64,000 nt of DNA, taken from positions 1,959,821-2,023,820 of the forward strand of contig NZ_BDUD01000001.1 of the NCBI RefSeq assembly GCF_003113895.1, in the 5' to 3' direction. Positions within the stretch are counted from its first letter, which is position 1. Each line of letters opens with the position of its first letter. The stretch comes from Nostoc commune NIES-4072 (GTDB lineage Bacteria > Cyanobacteriota > Cyanobacteriia > Cyanobacteriales > Nostocaceae). Position numbers and translations under genes: made by a program. Positions 34,719 to 43,794 of the stretch are shown piece by piece. Under the pieces are notes generated by a model, which was not told the origin of the DNA, ran no database searches, and worked only from the letters and a program-made list of their open reading frames with translations.

Positions 34719-35360
34719 TCAAAAATCATGGTTTACAGCCGTATTGACAACCGAAAACGGAGTGGCAATTATACCGTCCACAAAAATATCTACGCAGGTT
34801 TCGATATAATCCTCACAGCTATAGCTGCCTTGATTGAAATTTGCACTACGGCATAGCATTCCGGCTAATAGCATTCCTTTAAACATATCAACTGCTGGGA
34901 ATAGATCAAGGTCTGCTCTGACAGTGCCTAATCTCTGACTCGATTGCAGGTAAGCTACCAATTTTTCCCCTAAAGGCTTGGCAGCTTCTTGAATCACTTG
35001 TTTTGCTTCCTCTGGATGACGTTTGGCTTCTCCAATGAAGGTACGAATTAAGTCTTCCTGTGCCTCCAGCATAGTATTGTAAAGATGGGCATACTGTCTT
35101 AAATCAATTTTTAAATCCTGCGTCCACACTTGGGGGTGTGCAAGGGCTTCTGTCTGGAGTGCCAAGGCGTTTTTGATGACTGCTCCCAAAAGTTGTTCTT
35201 TGTTAGCAAAGTGGCGAAATAAAGTCACCTCATTCACACCAGCAACACGAGCTATTTCACGGGTAGTTGCTCCTTGAACACCTAAACTAGCAAATACCTG
35301 CGAGGCGGCTTCTATCAAACGTGTACGGGTAAGAGCTGATGACCGGATGGTTTTATTCAT
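34719..35360 (-). CDS. TetR/AcrR-family transcriptional regulator
   Basis: 213 residues. N-terminal helix-turn-helix, TTREIARVAGVNEVTLFRHFANKEQLL at about 30-57, split here by its two helices; the C-terminal helical ligand domain includes FIGEAKRHPEEAKQVI. The ligand and targets are unknown; TetR genes commonly repress themselves and a divergent or adjacent transporter, but no transporter is adjacent. A palindromic AAGTACTT 11 bases before the start is the candidate operator. Confidence 0.88.
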   Translation of the reverse strand: MNKTIRSSALTRTRLIEAASQVFASLGVQGATTREIARVAGVNEVTLFRHFANKEQLLGAVIKNALALQTEALAHPQVWTQDLKIDLRQYAHLYNTMLEAQEDLIRTFIGEAKRHPEEAKQVIQEAAKPLGEKLVAYLQSSQRLGTVRADLDLFPAVDMFKGMLLAGMLCRSANFNQGSYSCEDYIETCVDIFVDGIIATPFSVVNTAVNHDF

Positions 35361-35368
35361 TTATGCTA

Positions 35369-35380
35369 GCAAGTACTTAC
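35369..35380. promoter_or_regulatory. Candidate TetR autoregulatory operator
   Basis: GCAAGTACTTAC, with the perfect palindrome AAGTACTT at 35371-35378, directly before the regulator's start codon. Position fits an autorepressor site; no binding evidence. Confidence 0.3.
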
Positions 35381-35484
35381 TTCCATAATATGTTATGTGG
35401 AAAAAGCTGCCGCAATTTGAAGAAAAATAATCTTGATACGAGCATTTTTAAAGTTATTGAAAATCTTCTAATATCAGATTAAAT

Positions 35485-35982
35485 TTATTTTGGTGCAATA
35501 GTTAATACTTTACTCATTTTAGTAACTGGGACAACTATTCCACTTCTTAAATAATGAGGTGCTCTTTGGATGGCAGTAAATCCTAGCCGTAAATAAAAGC
35601 CTTCGGCATAGAGGCTAGCAGTTGTAATTACCTTATTTATACCTTGATTAGTTGCTTCATTGCAAAAATGTTGGACTAAAGCACGCCCGATCCCTTTACC
35701 CTGATATTTAGGATGGACATACAGTCCGATAAGTTCATCAACAATAAAACTAGCAAAACCTATTACAACATCTCCCTGGATCGCAACCCAGAAAGTTTCG
35801 GTTTTCATACTCTTCAAGATATTTGAACCATCAGGTTTGTCACGGTGATTGCGCCAAGCTAAAAGTTCTTTTCGGGTGTAGAAAGTTGCAGGTAGAGCTT
35901 TGATGGCAGCAATATGAATTGCACTCAGCACCCACGCATCTGTTTCTTGGGCAGGCCGAAGAGATATTTCGTTAGCGCTCAT
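35485..35982 (-). CDS. GNAT-family N-acetyltransferase
   Basis: 165 residues. The acetyl-CoA signature GLYVHPKYQGKGIGRALVQH (about 105-124) and ITTASLYAEGFYLRLGF, the last strand-helix of the fold, are clear. The family acetylates amines of small molecules or proteins; the acceptor is unknown. Same strand as the TetR gene, 125 bp before it, so they could share a transcript. Confidence 0.85.
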   Translation of the reverse strand: MSANEISLRPAQETDAWVLSAIHIAAIKALPATFYTRKELLAWRNHRDKPDGSNILKSMKTETFWVAIQGDVVIGFASFIVDELIGLYVHPKYQGKGIGRALVQHFCNEATNQGINKVITTASLYAEGFYLRLGFTAIQRAPHYLRSGIVVPVTKMSKVLTIAPK

Positions 35983-36064
35983 AGGTTCAGGGCTGGTATT
36001 CAGATTACGTGCCTATTTTACTTTTTAGTATATTATGAGAAATTTTAGTTGCGTAGGTGTAGCC

Positions 36065-36166
36065 CAATACGGTTTAGTTAAGCAAATTTATCTGTTAAGG
36101 CAGGCAGGGGGAGAGAAAAAAGCTTAACTGAACTAGACCTCTTGCAAAAAGCACTTTTGCAAGAGG
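36065..36166. repeat. Inverted-repeat element, copy C (reversed), with adjoining hairpin
   Basis: CAATACGGTTTAGTTAAGC at 36065 and AGCTTAACTGAACT at 36121 are the two ends of the family seen at 22365 and 59785, here in the opposite orientation and with the outer right end missing. The interior AAATTTATCTGTTAAGGCAG matches the 59785 copy on the other strand. It adjoins a hairpin with arms CCTCTTGCAAAA (36138-36149) and TTTTGCAAGAGG. The rest of 35983-36631 shows short repeat debris and no gene. Confidence 0.6.
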
Positions 36167-36631
36167 GGGGAAGGGGACAATACAGAACTTTTCCCCTTCC
36201 CCCTTTCCCGACTTATGCAAGAAGTCTATTCAGGTATAGCCCGCACTTCTGCTGCACGTAGCTTGCTTCTCCAAGGAGTACGACAAAGCTGAGTGACCGT
36301 CGTAGACATAGCAAGCCATCAACTAAGCAATTCTTAGCTGCTTTACTGACACCCTGTAATTCAATCGATGACAACTTCTAAACTATAAGCTACGGTAATT
36401 TGATACGCAAAACCTATAATAAGTTTTAAATACCATTAAGCCTATCGGTAAACCGTATATTATGGATAAAGCAATAAAATAACCAGCTTCAAAATCTGTA
36501 TTTTGAAGTAATCAAGCAATATCTTTTGATATGTGGCTAATTTTGCGGTGCTTATTTGAATATCTTCTTAAAGCTTGCTGATTAGACTATTTACCAAGCT
36601 AGAAGCCATTAGAAATTGAAAAGGAGTGAAT

Positions 36632-37111
36632 GTGATCAACGCCATACAGATTAACGAGAACTTGACAACAACAGGACAAGTTATACCAAAACAGCTTGAG
36701 CAAGCTATCCAAGAAGGTTTTAAGTCCGTTCTAAATCTGCGATCGCCAGATGAGCTAGGATTTTCTAAGGATGAGCAAAAAGTAGCGGAAGCATTGGGAC
36801 TGCATTATACAAATGTTCCACTCAAGGTGGATTTAAAAAATTTAAATGAAGAGGCTATTACCAAAATCCTCACGACACTCGAAGAAATTCCTAAACCAGC
36901 AGTGGTACATTGTGCAGCCGGGATGCGATCGACTGGAATTGCGCTGTTAAGTATCGCTATCCAGGAAGGATTAACGCCAGAAGAAACTTTGGAAAAAGCT
37001 AAGAATTTGGGTTTTGGATTCTTTGAACACGCTGGTGTTAGTCCCCGGCTGAAGCAATTATTTGTGGACTACGTTAACAAACATGCAAAAGTAGCTGTGT
37101 CTACTTGCTGA
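36632..37111 (+). CDS. Dual-specificity/tyrosine phosphatase-like protein (beta-lactamase hydrolase-like domain, DUF442)
   Basis: 159 residues. The start is set by AAGGAG at 36621-36626, five bases before GTG 36632; a GTG at 36626 overlaps the ribosome binding site itself. The P-loop HCAAGMRSTG (Cys-x5-Arg) near residue 92 is the phosphatase signature of the DSP-like Blh domain; upstream EGFKSVLNLRSPDE is typical of the family. Members take part in sulfide oxidation or are of unknown role. No partner domain or sulfide gene is next to it. A terminator follows. Confidence 0.82.
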   Translation: MINAIQINENLTTTGQVIPKQLEQAIQEGFKSVLNLRSPDELGFSKDEQKVAEALGLHYTNVPLKVDLKNLNEEAITKILTTLEEIPKPAVVHCAAGMRSTGIALLSIAIQEGLTPEETLEKAKNLGFGFFEHAGVSPRLKQLFVDYVNKHAKVAVSTC

Positions 37112-37159
37112 AACAACGAGTTTGACAAACCTCTCCCTGCTTGAACTGTCGTTATCTGT

Positions 37160-37188
37160 CCCTCTCCGACTCGGAGAGGGGCGTTTTT
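37160..37188 (+). terminator. Hairpin terminator
   Basis: CCCTCTCCGA and TCGGAGAGGG with a one-base loop, followed by GCGTTTTTG. The same stem sequence recurs at 39435-39459 after a pentapeptide gene. Confidence 0.75.
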
Positions 37189-37224
37189 GCGTAGTAAGAC
37201 CTTTTTTTACTCAGATAGACTGCG

Positions 37225-38439
37225 TTAAGACACTTTACTCTTGCTACTTGGGAGGTTACGAAAGCGTTCCATGAAACGCCAGTCAATCCAATTTTTATAA
37301 TGCCACAATAGTTTGTGAGGTGGTAAAGTCAAAGCGCCTCTGGTTGCAATTGCTCGTTCGTCTCCTGTACCAATTAAACTCAAATATTGTTTTTGTGGTC
37401 TATAGGGTTTGAGCGGCTTACCTAATAAAATTCGCTGCAAATTCTCAAATAAAGGTTTACCTTGCCTAACAGCAAATACCCCAGCTTTCGGACGCGGATG
37501 ATTTACCATTGTGGCAATATCACCAGCAGCAAATACTTGCGGGTGTGTTTGAGATTGCAACGTATCTTTTACCAAAATAAAACCTTGCTCATCAGTTGCT
37601 AGTCCAGCGCTTTTTAACCATTCGGGTGCGGATGCTTGTGTTACCCAGAAAATTTTATTACACTCCACTATTAAGCCAGATTCACATTTAATCTCAAACA
37701 TTTCTTTAGTTTCGCTGTATAGTGTAGGTGCAACTTTACACACAGTTTCCCCAAGATGTAGCTTAATATCTTGCGCGGTTAAAATTTGCTGAATTTGATG
37801 GCGCACTGATGAATGATAATTGGGCATCAGTTCCGTGCCACGCTGGAATAAATGAACTTCAAGATTTTGAATTGGTTGTTGAGTTTGACGTAAAATGCGA
37901 TGTAAATGAGATTGCATGGACAGCGCCAATTCTACACCGCCAGCGCCACCACCCACGATCGCAATGCTAATTGGTTCTTGAGGATTTTTACCTACAGCTT
38001 CAATTAGTTCATACCAATGTTCCAATAGCTGCGATACTGGTTTAGCTGCGATCGCATATTCTGCTGCACCTGATACAGACACTGTAGCTGGAGTGCTGCC
38101 AATATCAATAGACAGCACATCAAAATCTACCACAAGTCCATTAGCACAAAGAACTTTGTGATTTTCCAAGTCTAGGGCAACTACTTTGTCAATATACAGA
38201 TGTGCTTGAGCGAAGTTTGCTAAAGGTGGCAAGTCAATATGACATTCATCGTGACTATAAAATCCGGCAATATGTCCTGGTAACATTCCAGAATAGGCTG
38301 TCTTTTTAGCTGCGGTAATTAACGTCAAACGGACACCAGGTAAAGGCTTTCTCCCAAACATTTTCAGGGCAATTGCATGGCTGTGACCGCCACCAATCAT
38401 CACTAAGTCTTTAACTATAGGCTGTAATTTCTGCTGCAT
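37225..38439 (-). CDS. FAD/NAD(P)-dependent oxidoreductase (NDH-2-like; SelD-associated type)
   Basis: 404 residues from the ATG at 38439. FAD site LVMIGGGHSHAIAL near residue 12, YSGMLPGHIAGFY, a second dinucleotide motif IAIVGGGAGGVELALSMQ near 150 and the C-terminal FAAGDIATM. This is the type II NADH dehydrogenase-like domain that in many cyanobacteria is fused to selenophosphate synthase SelD; here it stands alone, about 400 residues with no SelD part. Electron acceptor unknown. Divergent from the pentapeptide gene. Confidence 0.82.
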   Translation of the reverse strand: MQQKLQPIVKDLVMIGGGHSHAIALKMFGRKPLPGVRLTLITAAKKTAYSGMLPGHIAGFYSHDECHIDLPPLANFAQAHLYIDKVVALDLENHKVLCANGLVVDFDVLSIDIGSTPATVSVSGAAEYAIAAKPVSQLLEHWYELIEAVGKNPQEPISIAIVGGGAGGVELALSMQSHLHRILRQTQQPIQNLEVHLFQRGTELMPNYHSSVRHQIQQILTAQDIKLHLGETVCKVAPTLYSETKEMFEIKCESGLIVECNKIFWVTQASAPEWLKSAGLATDEQGFILVKDTLQSQTHPQVFAAGDIATMVNHPRPKAGVFAVRQGKPLFENLQRILLGKPLKPYRPQKQYLSLIGTGDERAIATRGALTLPPHKLLWHYKNWIDWRFMERFRNLPSSKSKVS

Positions 38440-38624
38440 TGAAGTAGTTAATAACAATACTATTTGAGTTGTCAGATTTTTTTGTTGCCTAGCGTATCTG
38501 GTAAAAGAAAGCTATCCTTTATAATTAGCATCAATCAAAATTATCATGCTCAGGTTAATTGATAGTGAAGAATGAAGAGTAGTGAGTACAAGTAATTTTT
38601 GAAACCTCATTTTATCACTTAGTA

Positions 38625-39368
38625 ATGTTGACAGTAATTATTAATGCTTTTCAGGGCATAAAAAATATTTTACCGACAAATAACGGGCAGCTAGCAAAAA
38701 TATATCTGAGGATACATGATTTTTATGGAAAAGTTAACCAAACTCAGCAACACTTGCCAAAAGAAAGTTTAAGAATAGCAATTGAAGAACTAGGGAAGAA
38801 GACAATAGAAACCAGTCTCGCTGTAATTAATGATTTAGAGCAAATTGCCCAAAATCATGCACAGTACCACTGGGTAATTATGGGCATTCTGACTACTTTT
38901 ATCCGAGAAAATGCTCCTTATATGCCCCAAGAAAAATTAACGAGTAACCTGTCAACAAAACTTCGTGTAGATATTCAAGCAGCCCTTACCGTTATCGCTA
39001 GAAGAGATGTAAACAAAGACCCAGAAAATGAGCAACTTGATTTGAGTCACACGGATATAAGAGGAGCAAATTTAAATAGGGCGAACCTAGAACAGACAAA
39101 TCTTTATCAAGCTAATCTTGCTGGAGCTAACCTCACAGAAGCTAATCTCGCGGGAGCAATTCTCAGTGCAGCTAACCTAGAAGATACTAACTTATATTTA
39201 GCTAACCTAGAAGGAGCAATCCTCAGTGCAGCTAGTCTAAAAGGAGCTAACCTCGAAGGGGCTAACCTCCATTGTGCAAGCTTGTATTTAGCTAGGCTGA
39301 ATGGGGCAGTTCTTAATGATGCCATACTCGACGGGGCAAACCTTAGAGAAGCTAAATTCTCTGAATAA
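38625..39368 (+). CDS. Pentapeptide-repeat protein (soluble)
   Basis: 247 residues. N-terminal half is the helical domain common to this cluster (HWVIMGILTTFIREN and DIQAALTVIARRD); C-terminal half has about 18 A(N/D)LxxA-type pentapeptides, starting LDLSHTDIRGANL, that build a right-handed beta-helix. It lacks the transmembrane segments and the LQQIExALGDRTT tail of its relatives at 39611 and 51000. Function unknown; such proteins are widespread in Nostoc. Confidence 0.88.
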   Translation: MLTVIINAFQGIKNILPTNNGQLAKIYLRIHDFYGKVNQTQQHLPKESLRIAIEELGKKTIETSLAVINDLEQIAQNHAQYHWVIMGILTTFIRENAPYMPQEKLTSNLSTKLRVDIQAALTVIARRDVNKDPENEQLDLSHTDIRGANLNRANLEQTNLYQANLAGANLTEANLAGAILSAANLEDTNLYLANLEGAILSAASLKGANLEGANLHCASLYLARLNGAVLNDAILDGANLREAKFSE

Positions 39369-39434
39369 AACACTGGTATCGCAAGGCGGATAGCCTAATC
39401 AAAAGACCTCTCCCTGGTTTTACTACGTAAAACC

Positions 39435-39459
39435 GTCCCTCTCCGAGCCGGAGAGGGAC
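39435..39459. terminator. Hairpin repeat after the pentapeptide gene
   Basis: GTCCCTCTCCG and CGGAGAGGGAC with an AGC loop; no T run. Shares its stem with the terminator at 37160. Confidence 0.5.
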
Positions 39460-39610
39460 AGACTTGAATTTTAAGTTAAGGCAGGGAGAGGTTCTGTCAT
39501 TAACTAGTTAATTGAGTGTCTTGGCACCTATTATAATTTTCTGCTAAATGCTATACTATTTTTCCTCAACATCTAAGTAATAATTCTAGGTTGTAAGGAA
39601 AATCGTTACC

Positions 39611-41086
39611 ATGTCTTCTAAAAAGACAGACGCTCTTTTGAATTGCTTGATAACTATAACAGTTATATTTGGCTTCTCATTGACTGTAATTTTTTTTGTT
39701 TTATCCAGTATTAAAGAATTGTCAGTTCAGGAAAAAATTCAGTATAGAAACCAAGCATTAACAACTACTGCAATAGTTTTTCTGGCATCGGCAGTTATGT
39801 TTAATACTTATTATGCAGCAAAGCGGGCCCAAGCGATGCAGCAAAATGCGATCGCATCTGAGAAAAACCTGGAAATTGGCATTCAAAATGCAAAAGTTAA
39901 TCAAGACAGATTGATTTCAGAGCGCTTTATGGGAGCAATTGCCCAGCTTGGTCATGAAAAAATTGAAACCCGGACAGGCGCAATTTATGCATTAGAAAGA
40001 GTTGCTCAGGATTTTTCCAAAGAACATTGGACAATTATGGAAATTCTCACTGCCTTTGTGCGAGAGAATACACCTATCCAGCAGGTAAAGGTAGAGCAAC
40101 AAAACCCAGAATATCAAGAAGCAGCTTACTCAGGTAGGCACAGAGGTGGGTTCCCTCCGACACAGCAGTTGGAGCAAAACCTTCATGAAGAATTTCCAAA
40201 AATCCGCACTGATATTCAAGCAGCTTTAACTGTCATTGGCAGACGTAATTTACTCGAAGACCCAAAAGATCAAAAACTTGATTTACGTAATATCGACATT
40301 AGAAAGGCAGACTTGCTAGGAGTTAATCTGCAACAAGCAGACTTACGTGGCTCTGACTTGAGTGGCGCTGACCTCCGGGGAGCAGACTTGAGTGAGGCTG
40401 ACTTAAACGGCGCTAAACTCGTGAGGTCTAATCTCTATGAAACCAAATTACTAAAAGCTAGCCTTTGTGGAGCAAACCTCTGTTGGGCTAATCTCAACCG
40501 CGCTAATCTCAGTGGGGCAAACATGCGTTCAGCCAACCTCTCTGGAGCAAGTCTGCGTGTAGCTAATCTGCAAGGAGCAAACCTCTATAAAGCTAACTTA
40601 CAACAAGCGACCTTAAAAATGACCGACCTCTCAGGGGCAAAGTTATTTTTAGCTAACTTGCAAGGAGCAAAATTGGGTAAATCCAATCTGTACATGACGG
40701 GTTTGATTGGTGCTAACCTCTCAGGGGCTAACTTAAATGGAGCCAACCTTTCTGGGGCTAATTTGAATGCAGCCAAACTCCACCAAACAGAAGTCTATTT
40801 TGCCAACCTTTCAGAAGCCAGTTTAACGGAAGCTGACCTTTATCAAGCTAACCTCATCGGAGCTAACCTGTATAGGGCGACTTTTTATCAAGCTAACCTG
40901 ACTCAGGCAAACCTCATGGGAGCTAACTTTTCAGAAGCTGACCTTAGTGATGTCAAACTGGAAGGGACAATTTTAACAGGGGCGAAAAACTTAGAGTTGC
41001 AGCAGATTGAAAAAGCACTTGGCGATCGCACTACTCGTCTACCTGATTATATAGAACCACCGACAGATTGGCGACAATCAAGTTGA
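39611..41086 (+). CDS. Membrane-anchored pentapeptide-repeat protein
   Basis: 491 residues. Two transmembrane segments (about 12-38 and 55-75), then SERFMGAIAQLGHEKIETR and the HWTIMEILTAFVREN helical domain, then about 45 pentapeptides from LDLRNIDIRKADL to LEGTILTGAK, and a conserved tail LELQQIEKALGDRTTRLP. The domain order is the same as in the protein at 51000. The beta-helix should lie in the cytoplasm. Function unknown; family membership is certain. Confidence 0.92.
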   Translation: MSSKKTDALLNCLITITVIFGFSLTVIFFVLSSIKELSVQEKIQYRNQALTTTAIVFLASAVMFNTYYAAKRAQAMQQNAIASEKNLEIGIQNAKVNQDRLISERFMGAIAQLGHEKIETRTGAIYALERVAQDFSKEHWTIMEILTAFVRENTPIQQVKVEQQNPEYQEAAYSGRHRGGFPPTQQLEQNLHEEFPKIRTDIQAALTVIGRRNLLEDPKDQKLDLRNIDIRKADLLGVNLQQADLRGSDLSGADLRGADLSEADLNGAKLVRSNLYETKLLKASLCGANLCWANLNRANLSGANMRSANLSGASLRVANLQGANLYKANLQQATLKMTDLSGAKLFLANLQGAKLGKSNLYMTGLIGANLSGANLNGANLSGANLNAAKLHQTEVYFANLSEASLTEADLYQANLIGANLYRATFYQANLTQANLMGANFSEADLSDVKLEGTILTGAKNLELQQIEKALGDRTTRLPDYIEPPTDWRQSS

Positions 41087-41178
41087 GTTCTCACAGCATC
41101 ATTAGTTATTTGGGCGCATTCTACCAGTTTCACTTAGTGCTATAGTTTCTACCAAAAGTCTCCATAATAATTTTGGAG

Positions 41179-41289
41179 ATGAAGAAGAAAGCTATGTCTA
41201 ATAACAACACAGACATACCGAAAAATTTGTTTATAATTCTAATTTTATTTATTGCATTATTTATTCATTTAGCGAAAAACAAGAAATAG
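41179..41289 (+). CDS. Possible 36-residue membrane peptide (or pentapeptide-gene 5' remnant)
   Basis: ATG at 41179 (or 41194), stop at 41287. The segment NLFIILILFIALFIHLA is a plausible membrane helix; TTGGAG lies just before the first ATG. The beginning MSNNNTD followed by a helix is like the N-terminus of the pentapeptide gene upstream (MSSKKTD), so it may be the cut-off start of a lost paralogue. Confidence 0.35.
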   Translation: MKKKAMSNNNTDIPKNLFIILILFIALFIHLAKNKK

Positions 41290-41379
41290 ATGAAAGTACT
41301 ACCGCCGTCTATCGCTTGTAGGAGAATATAGAAGAGAATAATCTTGCCTACAGTATTAATAAATCTTAAGGGAAAAACT

Positions 41380-41619
41380 ATGCAATCAGCTTTACGTATC
41401 ACAACCAAAGTTTTACCAGGAAACAAAATAGAAATTGAAATTCCAGAAGCTGAAATAGGCGATAGCGTTGATGTATTTGTGATATTACCAGAAAAAGCTG
41501 AACCAAAACATCGTTCTGTACTGGACATTATAGAAGAAAGCCGTAGGAGACACCCTTCTCGAACTGCTGAGGATATAGAAAAACAACTACAAGAAGAACG
41601 CTTATCATGGGACAGCTAA
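41380..41619 (+). CDS. Antitoxin-like protein of a PIN toxin pair
   Basis: 79 residues from the ATG at 41380, with TAAGGG eight bases upstream. N-terminal beta-rich part (LRITTKVLPGNKIEIEIPE) and a C-terminal helix that would wrap the toxin (RRRHPSRTAEDIEKQLQEER). This is the layout of small antitoxins that precede PIN genes in cyanobacteria. It overlaps the toxin gene by 13 bases. DNA binding and autorepression are expected by analogy only. Confidence 0.75.
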   Translation: MQSALRITTKVLPGNKIEIEIPEAEIGDSVDVFVILPEKAEPKHRSVLDIIEESRRRHPSRTAEDIEKQLQEERLSWDS

Positions 41620-42050
41620 TGCTTCCAACAAGTGGCTCTATTTATATAGATACTTCGGTGGCTATTTATACTATTGAAGGCAACCCTGATTATTACTCTC
41701 TTCTGAAACCACTATGGTTTAAGTTTTATGCCGGAGAAATTCAAATCATCAGCAGTGAACTAATATTAATGGAGGTTTTAGTTGTTCCATTACGTAATGG
41801 TAATAAATCTTTAGTAGCAGACTATGAAGAACTATTATTGTCATCTCAAGTGCAGTTAATTCCTATGAGTCAATTAATACTACGACAAGCTGCAAATATT
41901 CGGGCTACAAGTAACCTTAAAACACCCGATGCTATTCATGCTGCAACAGCTTTATCTGTTAATTCTAACCAATTTATTACCAACGATAAAGGCTTTCGTA
42001 ATGTTCCTGGTTTACCTGTTATTACCCTCAGTGAAGTTTTAGCATCTTGA
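41607..42050 (+). CDS. PIN-domain ribonuclease toxin (VapC-like)
   Basis: 147 residues. The acidic active-site residues are placed as in VapC: D15 in IYIDTSV, E51/E56 in SSELILMEVLV, D108 in TPDAIHAATA and D127 in ITNDKGF. These bind Mg2+/Mn2+ and cleave RNA. Together with the overlapping antitoxin gene it makes a type II toxin-antitoxin module set among the pentapeptide genes. Confidence 0.85.
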   Translation: MGQLMLPTSGSIYIDTSVAIYTIEGNPDYYSLLKPLWFKFYAGEIQIISSELILMEVLVVPLRNGNKSLVADYEELLLSSQVQLIPMSQLILRQAANIRATSNLKTPDAIHAATALSVNSNQFITNDKGFRNVPGLPVITLSEVLAS

Positions 42051-42180
42051 ACAATGCCTACCCACTATATAATTCACGACCGCAATCAAAAATCAAAAAG
42101 TTACGGAACTGAGGCAAAAACCCTTTAAAATTCTCTTACTTTGCGCTCTTTGCGTCTTTCTCTAACTAGACGTTGCGCGA

Positions 42181-42330
42181 ATGCAATTCGTTAAAAAAAT
42201 AAATCGTCTAAAATTGCCAGACTTCACGGGAGCCGAAAATCTAGAACAACAGCAGATTGAATTGGCAAAAGGCGATCGCACAACAATCTTACCGGAAAAA
42301 AGCTTAAGTTTCACCTTCAGAACCTCAACG
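42181..42330 (+). pseudogene. 3' remnant of a pentapeptide-repeat gene
   Basis: LPDFTGAENLEQQQIELAKGDRTTILPE mirrors the conserved tail of the proteins at 39611 and 51000 (in two pieces: TGAxNLExQQIE and GDRTTxLP). No pentapeptide repeats precede it. The frame runs on past this tail without homology. Confidence 0.65.
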
Positions 42331-42337
42331 TTGAGGC

Positions 42338-42826
42338 TCACCCTAAGACTGTGGATGCTTGCCAAGAAATCTCCAATAAACCTGTCAATAGTTTTACTAT
42401 TTCCTTATTTTTAATACTTTCGTTTCTATAACGAGCCTGCAAATTTTGCAGAATTTTTATTTCCTGTTGAGGGGTAAGCAGATTAGCTAATTTTATGCAA
42501 GACAACTGAAAAACTCTACGCAATTGTGCTTGTTCTTGAGAAGAAAGATTCATTGCACAGAAAGCATCTCTAAAATTTCCACCTTCTTCTAAGATACTTT
42601 CAAACTGACTTTGCTGTGTAGAAGTTAAAATTTTGTTAATTTGAAAGCGAATCTCATGGTGAAGCTGAACTAAGTGTACTTCTTGTTCTGGAAATATTTC
42701 TGTCCCTACTAGTAAAGGAAATAGATCCGCTAAAACTTTATAAGTATGAGTTTGGATATTAACTGGAGTAGTTGCAAAAGAAATAACCACTGATTTGGTC
42801 ACGAGTGAGCTAAATTTAGTTTTCAT
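42338..42826 (-). CDS. Exported LTxxQ-motif protein (Spy/CpxP-like)
   Basis: 162 residues. Starts with a possible signal sequence (SSLVTKSVVISFATTPV). The mature part is helical with repeated LTxxQ-type motifs: LTSTQQSQFESIL near 88, LSSQEQAQLRRVF near 108 and LTPQQEIKILQNL near 128, a pattern seen in periplasmic Spy/CpxP chaperones. The match is by pattern only. Transcribed toward the pentapeptide remnant. Confidence 0.55.
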   Translation of the reverse strand: MKTKFSSLVTKSVVISFATTPVNIQTHTYKVLADLFPLLVGTEIFPEQEVHLVQLHHEIRFQINKILTSTQQSQFESILEEGGNFRDAFCAMNLSSQEQAQLRRVFQLSCIKLANLLTPQQEIKILQNLQARYRNESIKNKEIVKLLTGLLEISWQASTVLG

Positions 42827-43298
42827 TAAATATCCTTTTAGTATTTATTCTTGGCAAAACAGCCCTATATAAGCTTTTACAAAGATTCGGTTGAAGCACT
42901 CTCCCATTAGGCCAGGGCTTACGCAATCTAATGTCCATGTTGACAAGACACGATAGTTAGTTAAAGGCGTTATAGTTTGTGCTTGTATTTAGATAAATAT
43001 TGAGAAAGCTATCTCTTTAAAGAAAAATAAATGTTTTTTACAACCATCACGGGTCATCGGCTGTAAACAACTTTCATGCAACTTGTGGAAAAGAAACAGG
43101 CTCAGGTAGATGAAATATCTATCTAAAGATAGTTTCATTGAAAAATATCTCTAATACAACTATCTTTAGGTACTTGACAAAAAACAAAATGCTACTTCTT
43201 TTTTTGCTGTGCTAATTGAATTTTTCTGGTTTTAACTTCTAAATGCTGGATACTTACGGTATCCCCCTTCCCTCTGTTTAGTAGAGAAAGATGATATA

Positions 43299-43391
43299 TA
43301 GGACTTACGCAAAAATTGCTAAAAAGCTTAATTTCTCGAACCGCCAAGACGCCAAGAGCGCCGAGAATTCGTAGAGTGTGCGTAAGTCCTA
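43299..43391. mobile_element. 93-bp MITE, copy 2
   Basis: Identical to 25526-25618, same 13-bp ends, flanked by ATATA on both sides (43294-43298 and 43392-43396). The surrounding gap 42827-43794 holds no other feature that I can support. Confidence 0.88.
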
Positions 43392-43794
43392 ATATAGAAT
43401 CATTTGCTCTCTTATCGCACTGTCAATAAGAGGAAAAGAGGCAGCGAAACTCAACTTACTGGTATAACCTGAGAAATATTCCCTAAGCAGGAGATAAACA
43501 ATAAGACACCTGTCCTATGCTAGTCATTGCTATGGGGATAGAAAAAGGAGATGTCTGTCAGAAAGCGGCTAGAGATTTTAGATTTAATTCGAGAGCTTCG
43601 GCAATAACTCAATTTTTCTCAGAAATAGTTTGCTGCTAGATTAAAAGTTTCATTCAAAACAGTCAATCGTTGAGAAAATGGGTATACAGTGCCTTCACGG
43701 ATAGCGCTAAAACGAATAAAAGAAATGTTACGGCAGATGGGTGAACCCGGCAAAAGCCTGCTAAACCAGTATTTTCCAAAAGCAGAGTAGGGTT

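Noticed and set aside
39107..40776. Minus-strand ORFs with repeated RLAP/KLAP motifs
   Set aside because: Antisense images of the pentapeptide repeats; their periodicity comes from the sense strand.
42181..42414. A functional 77-residue protein at the pentapeptide remnant
   Set aside because: Only the first 45 codons are homologous to the family tail; no repeats precede it and the rest overlaps the LTxxQ gene on the other strand.
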